NCBI GenBank assembly: GCA_029259635.1
Contig: JAJDEU010000010.1
Coordinates: 124,001 to 188,000 of the forward strand
Direction: 5' to 3'
DNA length: 64,000 nucleotides
Source of the DNA: Planctomycetota bacterium
GTDB lineage: Bacteria; Planctomycetota; UBA1135; GCA-002686595
Within the stretch, counting starts at the first letter, position 1. Each line of letters begins with the position of its first letter. A model generated the notes under the pieces. The model did no database searches. It saw only the letters and a program-made list of their open reading frames with translations, and had not been told where the DNA came from. A program made the translations under genes and the position numbers. This document shows positions 24,894 through 32,970 of the stretch, in pieces.

Positions 24894-26597
24894 ATGTCCA
24901 CATTCCCCAACGCAGATCCGCTCCTCTCACTGGCCCTCATCCTACTGACCGGGGTGGCCCTCGGCGGAGTGGCCAAGCGGCTTCACCTGCCGAGCATCAC
25001 CGGCCAAATACTGGCGGGCATCCTGATCGGGCACAGTGTGCTCAATCTCCTCGACGAAGAATCGATTCACGGGCTCGGTCCGATCACCCACTTCGCGCTC
25101 GGCCTGATGGCGGTGACCGTCGGTGCTCACCTCAACTTCCGCAGGCTGAAGAACGCGGGCAAGCGACTGGGAGTTCTGGTCTTACTCGAATCCCTGCTGA
25201 CCCCAGCGCTGGTCTTCGCGGGCCTCTTCGCACTGCCGGGGATCGACACGCCGATGGCGGCACTCCTCGGAACGATCGCCATCTCGACCGCCCCCGCTAC
25301 CATCGTGGCCCTCGTGCGCGAGACGCGCTCCAAAGGCGTCTTCGTAAAGACGCTGATCGCATCGGTGGCGCTCAACAACATGGCGTGCATCTTGATGTTC
25401 GAGATCGCGCGAGCCTACGCCGTTGCGGAGTGGGCCCCGGAGGGAGGCCCCGAGATCGCCACGGGAATTCTCGCGCCCGCACTTCAGCTCGCGAAAGCGG
25501 TGGCCCTCGGAGGTGTTGCCGCTCTCGCCGCCGATCTTGTCAATCGACTCTTCAGTACGAAAGAGCGCCTAGCGACCTCTGCCCTCGCCGCCATTTTGTT
25601 GACCGCGGGCATGGCCGACTACCTCGGCATCTCACCGCTTCTGGCCTGCTTGTTCCTGGGAATCGTGCAGACCAACATGAACTCCGAGCGAGAGCAGCTC
25701 GTCGATCGAGTCTTCACCGATTTCGAACCGGCCATCATGGCCGTGTTCTTCACGCTCGCCGGTATGCACCTCGACTTCGAGCACATCGCAACGGCGGGTC
25801 TGGCGGCCATCGTCTTCTTCACCCTTCGCGTGGTGGGCAAGCTGTTGTCGGTTCACTGGGCGATGAGCTTCGCGGGAACGACCGACACTCTGAGGAAGAA
25901 TCTCGGACTCGCGCTCCTCCCGCAAGCCGGTCTCGCCATTGGACTCGTCCTGCTCATTCGCGATGACCCGGTTCTCTCCACCCACGAAGAGTCGATCTCG
26001 CTCTTCGTCGCGATCGTTCTCACGGTCGTCACGATGAATGAGCTGCTCGGGCCGATCCTCACGCGCTATGGCTTGAAGCGCTCGGGCGAGGTGGGCCGCG
26101 ATCGCACGCGTATCATCGACTTCCTCGATGAAGAGAACATCATCACCGACATGCAAGCGGCGTCGAAGAATGAGGCCATCGAGCAGTTGGTTGACCTCCT
26201 GATTCACACCCACCATCTCGATAATCTCGATCGAGCGGTGTTCCTTGAGTCCGTATTGAACCGCGAGTACGAAGCCTCGACCTGCCTCGGTTCGGGCTTC
26301 GCTCTCCCGCACGGAATCCTGCCAGAGGGACTGCGAATGGTCGGAGTCATGGGACTCAGTCATCGGGGTATCGACCTCGCCACGCCCGACAATAAAAAGG
26401 TCCACATGATGGTCCTGCTCGCCACTCCACCCGATCAACGCGATAAACACCTCCAGGTCCTCGCAACCCTAGTGCAGGTTGTCGGGCGTGAACCCGCCAT
26501 GCGAGATGCGCTCTTCGCCGCCAAGAGCCCCGCTCACGCCTATGAGATTCTTCATGGCGAAGAGGCTGAGACGTACAACTACTTCATCGACGACTGA
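24894..26597 (+). CDS. CPA2-type cation:proton antiporter fused to a PTS EIIA (PtsN-like) domain
   Basis: 567 residues from the ATG at 24894 (MSTFPNADPLLSLALILLTG). The first ~390 residues are a 12-13-span Kef/NhaA-like antiporter with motifs LPSITGQILAGILIGHSVL, STAPATIVALVRETRSKG and LLACLFLGIVQTN. A linker leads to a ~150-residue PTS EIIA type-2/Ntr domain with the phosphorylatable His473 in S-G-F-A-L-P-H-G. Such a fusion suggests that ion exchange is gated by phosphotransfer from HPr or an Ntr-PTS chain (inference). No other PTS genes are in the window. A start 52 codons upstream is possible, but the extra residues look non-coding. Confidence 0.9.
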   Translation: MSTFPNADPLLSLALILLTGVALGGVAKRLHLPSITGQILAGILIGHSVLNLLDEESIHGLGPITHFALGLMAVTVGAHLNFRRLKNAGKRLGVLVLLESLLTPALVFAGLFALPGIDTPMAALLGTIAISTAPATIVALVRETRSKGVFVKTLIASVALNNMACILMFEIARAYAVAEWAPEGGPEIATGILAPALQLAKAVALGGVAALAADLVNRLFSTKERLATSALAAILLTAGMADYLGISPLLACLFLGIVQTNMNSEREQLVDRVFTDFEPAIMAVFFTLAGMHLDFEHIATAGLAAIVFFTLRVVGKLLSVHWAMSFAGTTDTLRKNLGLALLPQAGLAIGLVLLIRDDPVLSTHEESISLFVAIVLTVVTMNELLGPILTRYGLKRSGEVGRDRTRIIDFLDEENIITDMQAASKNEAIEQLVDLLIHTHHLDNLDRAVFLESVLNREYEASTCLGSGFALPHGILPEGLRMVGVMGLSHRGIDLATPDNKKVHMMVLLATPPDQRDKHLQVLATLVQVVGREPAMRDALFAAKSPAHAYEILHGEEAETYNYFIDD

Positions 26598-26687
26598 GTG
26601 AACTGCACGATCTGAGTGCGCTGCGAGCGGAGCAACGCGAGATGAGAACCTGAGACCGCAACGGGGTTCGATCCGTGCCGTGCCGAG

Positions 26688-29651
26688 CTACCTGTCGGAG
26701 GTGCTTTCGGTGAGAGCCTCGGTCCGCGACTGTCGCATGAGCTCTACCCGAATCGTTTCGTCGCCAAGCGGATCCAGCTCGAGGGCTCGAGCAAGCGCCG
26801 CTCTCGCATCCTCGGTACGACCGAGTTCTGAATAAACGACGGAGAGGCTGGCGTGCATACTCGCTGCGTCAGGATAGGCCTCCACGAGCACTTCGTACGC
26901 AGCGGCGGACTGCTCCATGAGCCCTCGCCAGCTCAAGTGAGCTGCAACACGCTTGGCCTCCGCGCGGGACTTTTCGAGAACGCGTTGAACGCCGATGCGC
27001 AAATCGGAGAGAGGCGGCGAAGGTCCGAAGATCAACTGATCCGCGAGAAAGATCACTTCGTCGGTGTAAGCCAGTCCGATCGAGGAGACGGCCATCGCCA
27101 TTGCGGTTTGACCTTCCTCAAAGTATTTGAAGCGCAGGAAGAGCAGGGAAGCAAGCTGTTCGTCAGTCCAACCCCACGACGAGATCAGGTTCGTGATGGT
27201 GTTCACATCGACGGCGTACAAGATGCTCTCGTGTACGCTGACTTCTTTTTCGGAGGCCACTCCGAAGAGCTGCTTGGGTGCGTCGAACTCAAGGCGCAGG
27301 TTTTCGTCGGTGTTGACCTCGGTCTGCCCCGCCTCCAAAACGATACGGTCCAACCCGTCGCGATCGAGAACGAGGTGACGCATCAACAAAGCGCGCACGT
27401 CGGAAGCGCCGAATCGGAAGGCGAGCTCATCCCGGACGATCGAATTTCCATCCACCAACTGCTGAGCCCGATCGATTACCTCTCGACCCGGTACGATTGG
27501 CTCATGTGAAGCCAAAAGTATCGTGTCTGCGACTCCCAAGTGAACGAGCGCCGTGTACGGAAAGACTTGTTGAATCGTATTGACGATCAGGGCGAACTCC
27601 GACCGTCCGATGTCATAGGTCTGGAGCCATTGAGCGAGCAACCCGTCGGTGGCCAGCCGCTCTTTCACGCTCTCGTAGAACTCGGTGGTGTACAGCTTCG
27701 AGATACCGGCGATCCAAGGATTGGAGGGCTCGCTGATGATGATGTCGTAGCTCCGATCCGTGGATTGAATGTGGTTTCGACCGTCGGTGAGAATCGTCTT
27801 GTAGTTTGGCTGGAGCTCCGGCTTGTGGTTGATGTCGTGAAAGAACTCGGAGCTCTCCACGACGGCGCGCTCGATTTCACAGCACTCGACTTGAGTGCCT
27901 TCGAACAGGCAGCTAGCGCCCGCCGTACTCCCGGTTCCGAATCCGACCACCAGCACGTCTTTGGCATCCGGCCTCAGTAATCGCGGAATGTAGGCCGAGC
28001 CCAACTGCGTATGCACATCGCTCGAGTTTCCGCCGTCGACCTTGCCGTTGACGCGCAGCGTTACAGAGCCCCGGCCTTGGAGATCGTTCTGGCCGCGCCG
28101 GTCCTCGAGCACCAACACGTTGCACGTCGGCGCCTCTTCAAAGAAGAGAATCTCGGCGTCCCGTCCGTGATTTTGGTACACGGATTCGGAGTACAAATAG
28201 CTCCCGATATTTCGGCGCTTGATGTCCTCGTCATCGGGCCGTCCGAGGTAGGCGCCGATGGCGAGCACGGTTAGCATCGCCCCGATCGAGAGAGAGGCGG
28301 TGACGTTGGACTGCATTAGCCGTGAAGCGTTGATCCAGATAAGAATCACGCCATAGAGGCCCGACATCAGAAGCAAAGTGTAGAAAGCGCCGAGCGTCGG
28401 GAATAAGACAACGGCAGTCGTGGTCGCCGCCAAAATGGATCCACCAGCGTTCCAAGCGTAAAGCCGCCCGACAACGCGACCCGCGCTGCGCTCGCTTCCG
28501 CCGGATAGAGCGACGAGGGTGGGAAAGAGCACTCCCATGAAGAAGGTCGGGAGGCCTTCCAAGAGGAAACTAATCGCAAAACACATTTGCGCATTGAAGA
28601 CACGATCCGAACGCATCTGGTTGAGGCTTCCCACGACCTCATTGAGGTTCGGAATCGCGAACCACCCGAGCAGGCTGGTGAGGATCAATCCGATGACCGA
28701 GACGGCGGCTACGGCGTGGAGCGAGGTGGACTTTCGCACGAACAAGCGGAAGGCCAAGCTGCCGAGCGCGAGGCCTAAAATGAAGATCGAGAGTACAGCG
28801 GTAAACGCGTAGGTCGTCCCGCCCACGATGAGGCTCATCTGCCGCGCCCAGACCATCTGGAGGGATACTCCCGCAATGCCGGTAATCAGTGCGGCCAACA
28901 TGAGTCCGCGGGAGAGCAGTCTTTGGGGTTCGACGTCCGTGGGATTCGGTTGGCTCGATGGTTCATCGGCGGACGCTCTGCCGGTCCCCGCCACGGGCAA
29001 GAGTTCGCGAATCAACGACCACGCAATGAGGGCAATGACGAAGTTGACGCTCGCCATCATCCAGTTCGTGAGCTTCAAACCAAAGGAGGGCAACAAGTAG
29101 AACCCGGTGATCCAGGCGCCGGCAGCTGCTCCCAAGCTATTGGCGAAGTAGAGCCAGGCCGCCGAGGATGCCAAGCTCGTACCCGCGATGGAAAACTGCC
29201 TCACCAAGAGCGGCAGAGTCGCGCCCATGAGAATCGTCGGCGGCCCGAGAACGGCGAAAGTGATGGCGAAGCGCACGACCGCGAACTGGATCGGGGACGA
29301 GGCCAAACTCGGATAGAGCGAGCTGGTAAACGGACGAATCAGGTCGAGCTCGTAGGGCAACACGAGGGCGAGAAGCCCGATTGCGAGCTCGCAGATGGCA
29401 TAGATCAGGAGCGGCGAATGAGCGCGATCCGCGATCGGACCAAAGAGTCGGGCGCCGACTCCCAATCCGCACAGGAAGGAGGCTACGACCGCGGCCATGG
29501 CTGCGGACGATCCGCCCCAGATCTCGCTGAATTGTCGAAACCAGAGGACCTCGTAGGCGAGCCCGGTCGCGCCCGAAATGATAAAGAGCAGCGAGACCAA
29601 CGAGAGCGCGAGCCCCGATCGAGTGATGTGAGTTCGATTGTCCGAATTCAT
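26688..29651 (-). CDS. Membrane spermidine synthase-like protein with MFS-type N-terminus and TPR tail
   Basis: 987 residues in three parts. Residues ~15-500 hold about 12-14 hydrophobic segments in two halves (SGATGLAYEVLWFRQFSEIWGG and, later, ITGIAGVSLQMVWARQMSLIVGG are parallel), typical of fused MFS/spermidine-synthase proteins. Residues ~500-780 are a SpeE-like methyltransferase-fold domain: VLVVGFGTGSTAGA, a C-E-I-E acidic strand, L-T-D-G-R-N-H and IISEPSNPWIAG. The last ~130 residues hold TPR-like helices (ASLSVVYSELGRTEDARAALARAL). The usual polyamine-site acid of SpeE (YDVIIxDxxDP) is replaced by E-P-S-N-P, so the substrate may differ. Convergent with the antiporter gene. Confidence 0.88.
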   Translation of the reverse strand: MNSDNRTHITRSGLALSLVSLLFIISGATGLAYEVLWFRQFSEIWGGSSAAMAAVVASFLCGLGVGARLFGPIADRAHSPLLIYAICELAIGLLALVLPYELDLIRPFTSSLYPSLASSPIQFAVVRFAITFAVLGPPTILMGATLPLLVRQFSIAGTSLASSAAWLYFANSLGAAAGAWITGFYLLPSFGLKLTNWMMASVNFVIALIAWSLIRELLPVAGTGRASADEPSSQPNPTDVEPQRLLSRGLMLAALITGIAGVSLQMVWARQMSLIVGGTTYAFTAVLSIFILGLALGSLAFRLFVRKSTSLHAVAAVSVIGLILTSLLGWFAIPNLNEVVGSLNQMRSDRVFNAQMCFAISFLLEGLPTFFMGVLFPTLVALSGGSERSAGRVVGRLYAWNAGGSILAATTTAVVLFPTLGAFYTLLLMSGLYGVILIWINASRLMQSNVTASLSIGAMLTVLAIGAYLGRPDDEDIKRRNIGSYLYSESVYQNHGRDAEILFFEEAPTCNVLVLEDRRGQNDLQGRGSVTLRVNGKVDGGNSSDVHTQLGSAYIPRLLRPDAKDVLVVGFGTGSTAGASCLFEGTQVECCEIERAVVESSEFFHDINHKPELQPNYKTILTDGRNHIQSTDRSYDIIISEPSNPWIAGISKLYTTEFYESVKERLATDGLLAQWLQTYDIGRSEFALIVNTIQQVFPYTALVHLGVADTILLASHEPIVPGREVIDRAQQLVDGNSIVRDELAFRFGASDVRALLMRHLVLDRDGLDRIVLEAGQTEVNTDENLRLEFDAPKQLFGVASEKEVSVHESILYAVDVNTITNLISSWGWTDEQLASLLFLRFKYFEEGQTAMAMAVSSIGLAYTDEVIFLADQLIFGPSPPLSDLRIGVQRVLEKSRAEAKRVAAHLSWRGLMEQSAAAYEVLVEAYPDAASMHASLSVVYSELGRTEDARAALARALELDPLGDETIRVELMRQSRTEALTESTSDR

Positions 29652-29700
29652 GTGGAGACCCTAGCTACTCACTTGATGGAGATCACACCAGCTACGCGGA

Positions 29701-30426
29701 TTATTCGAGGAGAGATCTCGTCCCCATCCAACGCTCGACCTGCTGCCGAAAATTGAGCATCAGCTTGTCGACGAGTTCTGGCGTAGCCATCGCGTGCTCG
29801 AGTAGTTCCACCGCTTCGGGGTCGCCTGCACCGAACCGACTGATCACGAGTTCACGGCTCTCCTCGAGCTGCATCTCCGCGTGAAACTGCACGCCCCAGA
29901 GCGGTCGCTCGAGGACTCGAAAAGCCTCCACGGAACAACTGGGACTGCCCGCGAGAATACGAGTCGCTTTCCGAAAGTCAGAGTGATCGGGATTCACCTC
30001 GTCCTTGTGGCTCACGAAGCAGGTAAAATTTCTATCGATGCCGAGAAAGAGCGTGTCCTCTTCGCACCGCTCAATCTCAATCCAACCGAGCTCGGGCTGC
30101 GGGGCGCGACGCACGGCCTCGGGTCCGAAGAGAGCGCGAGCCAGCAACTGGTGGCCGAAACACAGGCCCAGGACCGCGACGCCGCGCTCGGCCGCTTCCG
30201 CAACTCGTTGCACTAGAAGCTCGGCCCAACTCGGGGGTTCCATCAGCGACGCCGCCGAGCCGGTAATGATGATGCCGTCGACGTCCAGCGTTTCGGGAAG
30301 CTCATCGTGAGCAGCTCGGAGCACGCTCACATTTTGGAAGTGCGGCGCCACGTTTCTCGCGCCTCCGATCTCGTCGAGGTAGCAGTCGACGATCAAGTAG
30401 CGCGGTCCTCCGTCTCGTTCGCTCAA
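29701..30426 (-). CDS. Class I glutamine amidotransferase-like protein
   Basis: 241 residues resembling the GMP-synthase-type glutaminase group. The nucleophile elbow is L-G-L-C-F-G-H-Q with the catalytic Cys, the oxyanion Gly is in I-I-T-G-S-A, and the His/Glu of the triad is in G-V-Q-F-H-A-E-M (usually H-P-E). No second synthetase domain is attached. The start is set at a TTG 4 nt after the queD-like stop; an upstream in-frame TTG (30498) would overlap that gene by 68 bp. The tight spacing suggests co-translation with the QueD-like protein. Substrate unknown. Confidence 0.82.
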   Translation of the reverse strand: MSERDGGPRYLIVDCYLDEIGGARNVAPHFQNVSVLRAAHDELPETLDVDGIIITGSAASLMEPPSWAELLVQRVAEAAERGVAVLGLCFGHQLLARALFGPEAVRRAPQPELGWIEIERCEEDTLFLGIDRNFTCFVSHKDEVNPDHSDFRKATRILAGSPSCSVEAFRVLERPLWGVQFHAEMQLEESRELVISRFGAGDPEAVELLEHAMATPELVDKLMLNFRQQVERWMGTRSLLE

Positions 30427-30430
30427 ACCG

Positions 30431-30937
30431 CTATTCGTCTTCTGCGTCGCGCTGATAGCTGTATACGCCCCGCTGTCCCGCGGTCTCTTCCACCGCAAAG
30501 CGAAGCCGATCGACCCGTACGTCGGGGAATCGCACCCTCAGGCGGTGAATCAGATCTCGACCGAGATAGGTCGCAAAATTCTCCGCGCTCGTGTTGTTGA
30601 TCGGCAGCACGATGATGTCCTCAGCCGGAGCGGCGTAGTAGCGCTCGCGGTAGCGGACCTCGACCAAGCCGCTCTCCGTGCGCTGCGCCTTGAGCTCGGC
30701 GTGCTCACCGGGAACCAACCAGTGCTCGTCGAGCTCATCGACCATCTCGCGAATGATCGGCTTGACCTGACTGAAGTCGATCACGAGCCCACAGTCAGTC
30801 AGCGCGGCATCGATCTCCGCGAAGACGCGGTAGTTGTGGCCGTGAAGCCGCTCCGCACTGCCGTCGGGAAAGATCAAGAAATGCGCTGCGGAGAATTTGA
30901 GGTACTCCTTCTCGACTTCGATCGACCATCGTTCCAT
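30431..30937 (-). CDS. 6-pyruvoyl-tetrahydropterin synthase/QueD-like protein lacking the catalytic Cys
   Basis: 168 residues of the PTPS/6-carboxytetrahydropterin synthase family (queuosine or pterin synthesis). The zinc histidines are H19 (S-A-A-H-F), H32 and H34 (L-H-G-H-N-Y), and the L-V-I-D-F-S and E-L-D-E-H-W motifs follow. The position four residues before H32, a catalytic Cys in QueD and eukaryotic PTPS, is Ala28 and no Cys is nearby, so standard chemistry is doubtful. An insertion of ~25 residues (about 80-108) is also present. ATG at 30937. Downstream neighbour is the amidotransferase at 4 nt. No queC, queE or folE gene is in the window. May be a PTPS variant with altered reaction. 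Confidence 0.85.
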   Translation of the reverse strand: MERWSIEVEKEYLKFSAAHFLIFPDGSAERLHGHNYRVFAEIDAALTDCGLVIDFSQVKPIIREMVDELDEHWLVPGEHAELKAQRTESGLVEVRYRERYYAAPAEDIIVLPINNTSAENFATYLGRDLIHRLRVRFPDVRVDRLRFAVEETAGQRGVYSYQRDAEDE

Positions 30938-31066
30938 AGCTGAAGAGCCTACTTAACCCGCCGTCCGGAGGGGCGCCGCGATCGAAAAATCCCTTGCCGA
31001 AGCCCGACCTGTGCACGAGCCAACGCGAGGCGGCTTAGAATCCGTCGACGAGCGGGTCGCTCAGCC

Positions 31067-31777
31067 TCAGCGCAGCATGGTTGCCGAACCAACCCGAACA
31101 ACCGGAAGGGCATCGGCCGGAGTGACCACGAATGGAGTCCCCCATCCGTCCTTCGCCCAGGGCGCCTTCGCGGGCAGCAACCCACGAGTGACGAGCTTGC
31201 CGAGGAGCTCGTCGAAATTGGCCGGAAGCGGATCGGTCAACAAGTAGCCTTCGTTGTACTGATCGACGGCCATATTGAGGGTTTTTAAAAGCCGTAGCGT
31301 CTTCTCCCGCCGCACGCTCGTGACGTCGACGCGGACACTGAAGTCCTCGAGAAAGTCGAACTTTCCATCCACACCGGGGCTCGTGATTACGACCGCTGAT
31401 TCGCCCTCGAGCTCAACTCGATAGGCGAAGGACCAACCGTCTACCTCCGCGCTGTCCACGCCAGTCCGAAGGTCCTTTCCGATCGCTCCGAGGTAAGGTC
31501 CCGTCCAGCCGGTCAGGCCCGATGAGTGCGTCAGAGCGCGCACGTTCTCCGGCAACACTCCCGTATCTTCGAAGAAGGCAATCGTTGCCGTGGAGAACGC
31601 GTCGAGTTCGGCCAAGGTCGCTTTGCGCGCGGCGTGATCGATAGCCCGACGCGCTACGGGAATCGCAGCACCGGCCAAGATCGCCATGATCGAGATGACG
31701 ATGACGAGCTCCAGCAGACTAAACCCGCCGCGCGTCTGCGCACTCAATCGCCCGCTCCTGTGTTTGATCAACTTCAT
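31067..31777 (-). CDS. gspG: Type II secretion GspG-like pseudopilin
   Basis: 236 residues. The 18-residue leader ends in R-G-G before the prepilin peptidase site, then F-S-L-L-E-L-V-I-V-I-S-I-M-A-I-L-A-G, with Glu at +5 of the mature protein as required. The rest is a GspG-like globular domain (SEVDGWSFAYRVELEG, ITSPGVDGKFDF resembles the calcium-loop S-x-G-x-D-G segment). A second segment continues to residue 236, longer than typical GspG (~150). ATG at 31777 overlaps the gspF stop (ATGA). Last gene of the secretion operon. Confidence 0.88.
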   Translation of the reverse strand: MKLIKHRSGRLSAQTRGGFSLLELVIVISIMAILAGAAIPVARRAIDHAARKATLAELDAFSTATIAFFEDTGVLPENVRALTHSSGLTGWTGPYLGAIGKDLRTGVDSAEVDGWSFAYRVELEGESAVVITSPGVDGKFDFLEDFSVRVDVTSVRREKTLRLLKTLNMAVDQYNEGYLLTDPLPANFDELLGKLVTRGLLPAKAPWAKDGWGTPFVVTPADALPVVRVGSATMLR

Positions 31778-32970
31778 CCGAGCAGGTCGTACATGTCGAA
31801 GATCGGCAGCATCGCCGCCAAGAGGATGAACGCGACGACGACTCCCGCGACGATCAAGAGGGTCGGTTCGAAGAGCCCGAGCGTCCGACGAACCGTCCGA
31901 GGCACTTCCCGGTCGTAGTGCGCCGCAAGGTCCGCGAGGGATTGATCGAGGTTGCCGGTCTGCTCGCCGACTCCGACGATTTGCACGAGGAGCGGGTCGA
32001 CCAGGGGTTCTTGCTCGAGCGCTCGGCTCAGGGCTTGTCCTGCTCGAACCCGTGCGGTTGCGCGATGCAGTGCCCCCTCGAGTGCGGCATTCCCGACGGT
32101 TCGCGCCGAGACGCTGAGCATCGTAAAGACGTCGCAGCCGGCGTTCTTCAGAACGGCCGCCGTCGAGGCGAACTTCGAGATCGCGATCTTCGCGGCGAGA
32201 GAGCCGATACCTGGAACGGCGAGGAAGAGGCGATGAGTTCGTGCGCGAAACTTGAGGTTCTTCTCCGCGCCGATGAGGGCCGCAGCAAGGAGACCTATCG
32301 AGCCAGCAATCACCAAAATGTTGCTCGTGAGAAAGTGAGACACGGACAGGACGAAGCGAGTCTCGGTCGGAAGCTGCTCGACTCCTCCGGGCAACATGCC
32401 GACGATGTTGGGCAGGACGTGATAGAGCAGGATGCCAATGAGTCCACCGATGGCGAGCAACAAGAGACACGGGTAGATTAGGGCCTGAACCGTCGTCGCG
32501 CGCATGGCCGCTGCCCACTCCATGTGCTCGGATAATTTGGCGAGTACACGGCCGAGCGAGCCCGACGCTTCCCCCGCGCTTACCGAAGCTCGAAAGACCC
32601 GCGGGAAGACTCGCGGGTGAGCCTCGACGACTTCCGACAGGCTCCGCCCGGCTTCGAGTTGGGAGAGCATCTCGGTGAGGAGCGCGCGAACCCTAGGACT
32701 TGTGGTGCGTTCCATCAGTCCATTCAGCCCCTCGCGAATCGGCACGCCTGCCGTGTTCAAGGTCGCCAGTGTGGATGCGAGTTGAACCAGTTCCGCGCGC
32801 TTGAGTCGAGTGACAGCGCCGGTGCGCTTGCGAGGAAGCTCACTTGCGGAAGTAAGCAGCCAACCGCGCTCTTCGAAGTCCGCGTCCAACTCCAGCTCGC
32901 AGCTGGCACTCGTCATTCCCGAAAGCACGACGCCATCGGGTCCCACTGCGGAATATTGAAACTGCTTCAC
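31774..32970 (-). CDS. gspF: Type II secretion/type IV pilus inner-membrane protein GspF/PilC
   Basis: Platform protein of the secretion pump or pilus, contacting the GspE ATPase. 398 residues with two GspF/PilC repeats. Each begins with a helix bundle (LASTLATLNTAGVPIREGL; FASTAAVLKNAGCDVFTML) and is followed by a conserved V-S-x-G-E-x-x-G-x-L or V-G-V-G-E-Q-T-G-N-L motif. Three hydrophobic spans: ~170-190, ~220-240 and the C-terminal LLIVAGVVVAFILLAAMLPIF. ATG at 32970 overlapping the gspE stop by 4 bp. Confidence 0.95.
   Translation of the reverse strand: MKQFQYSAVGPDGVVLSGMTSASCELELDADFEERGWLLTSASELPRKRTGAVTRLKRAELVQLASTLATLNTAGVPIREGLNGLMERTTSPRVRALLTEMLSQLEAGRSLSEVVEAHPRVFPRVFRASVSAGEASGSLGRVLAKLSEHMEWAAAMRATTVQALIYPCLLLLAIGGLIGILLYHVLPNIVGMLPGGVEQLPTETRFVLSVSHFLTSNILVIAGSIGLLAAALIGAEKNLKFRARTHRLFLAVPGIGSLAAKIAISKFASTAAVLKNAGCDVFTMLSVSARTVGNAALEGALHRATARVRAGQALSRALEQEPLVDPLLVQIVGVGEQTGNLDQSLADLAAHYDREVPRTVRRTLGLFEPTLLIVAGVVVAFILLAAMLPIFDMYDLLG

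Noticed and set aside
26650..26687. ggttcgatcc resembling a tRNA T-loop
   Set aside because: The flanking bases do not form a T-stem, and no acceptor or anticodon arm is present.
31778..32518. N-terminal extension of the GspG-like frame to 483 codons
   Set aside because: That part overlaps gspF almost completely and is basic and non-homologous; the ATG at the gspF stop gives a proper pilin leader.
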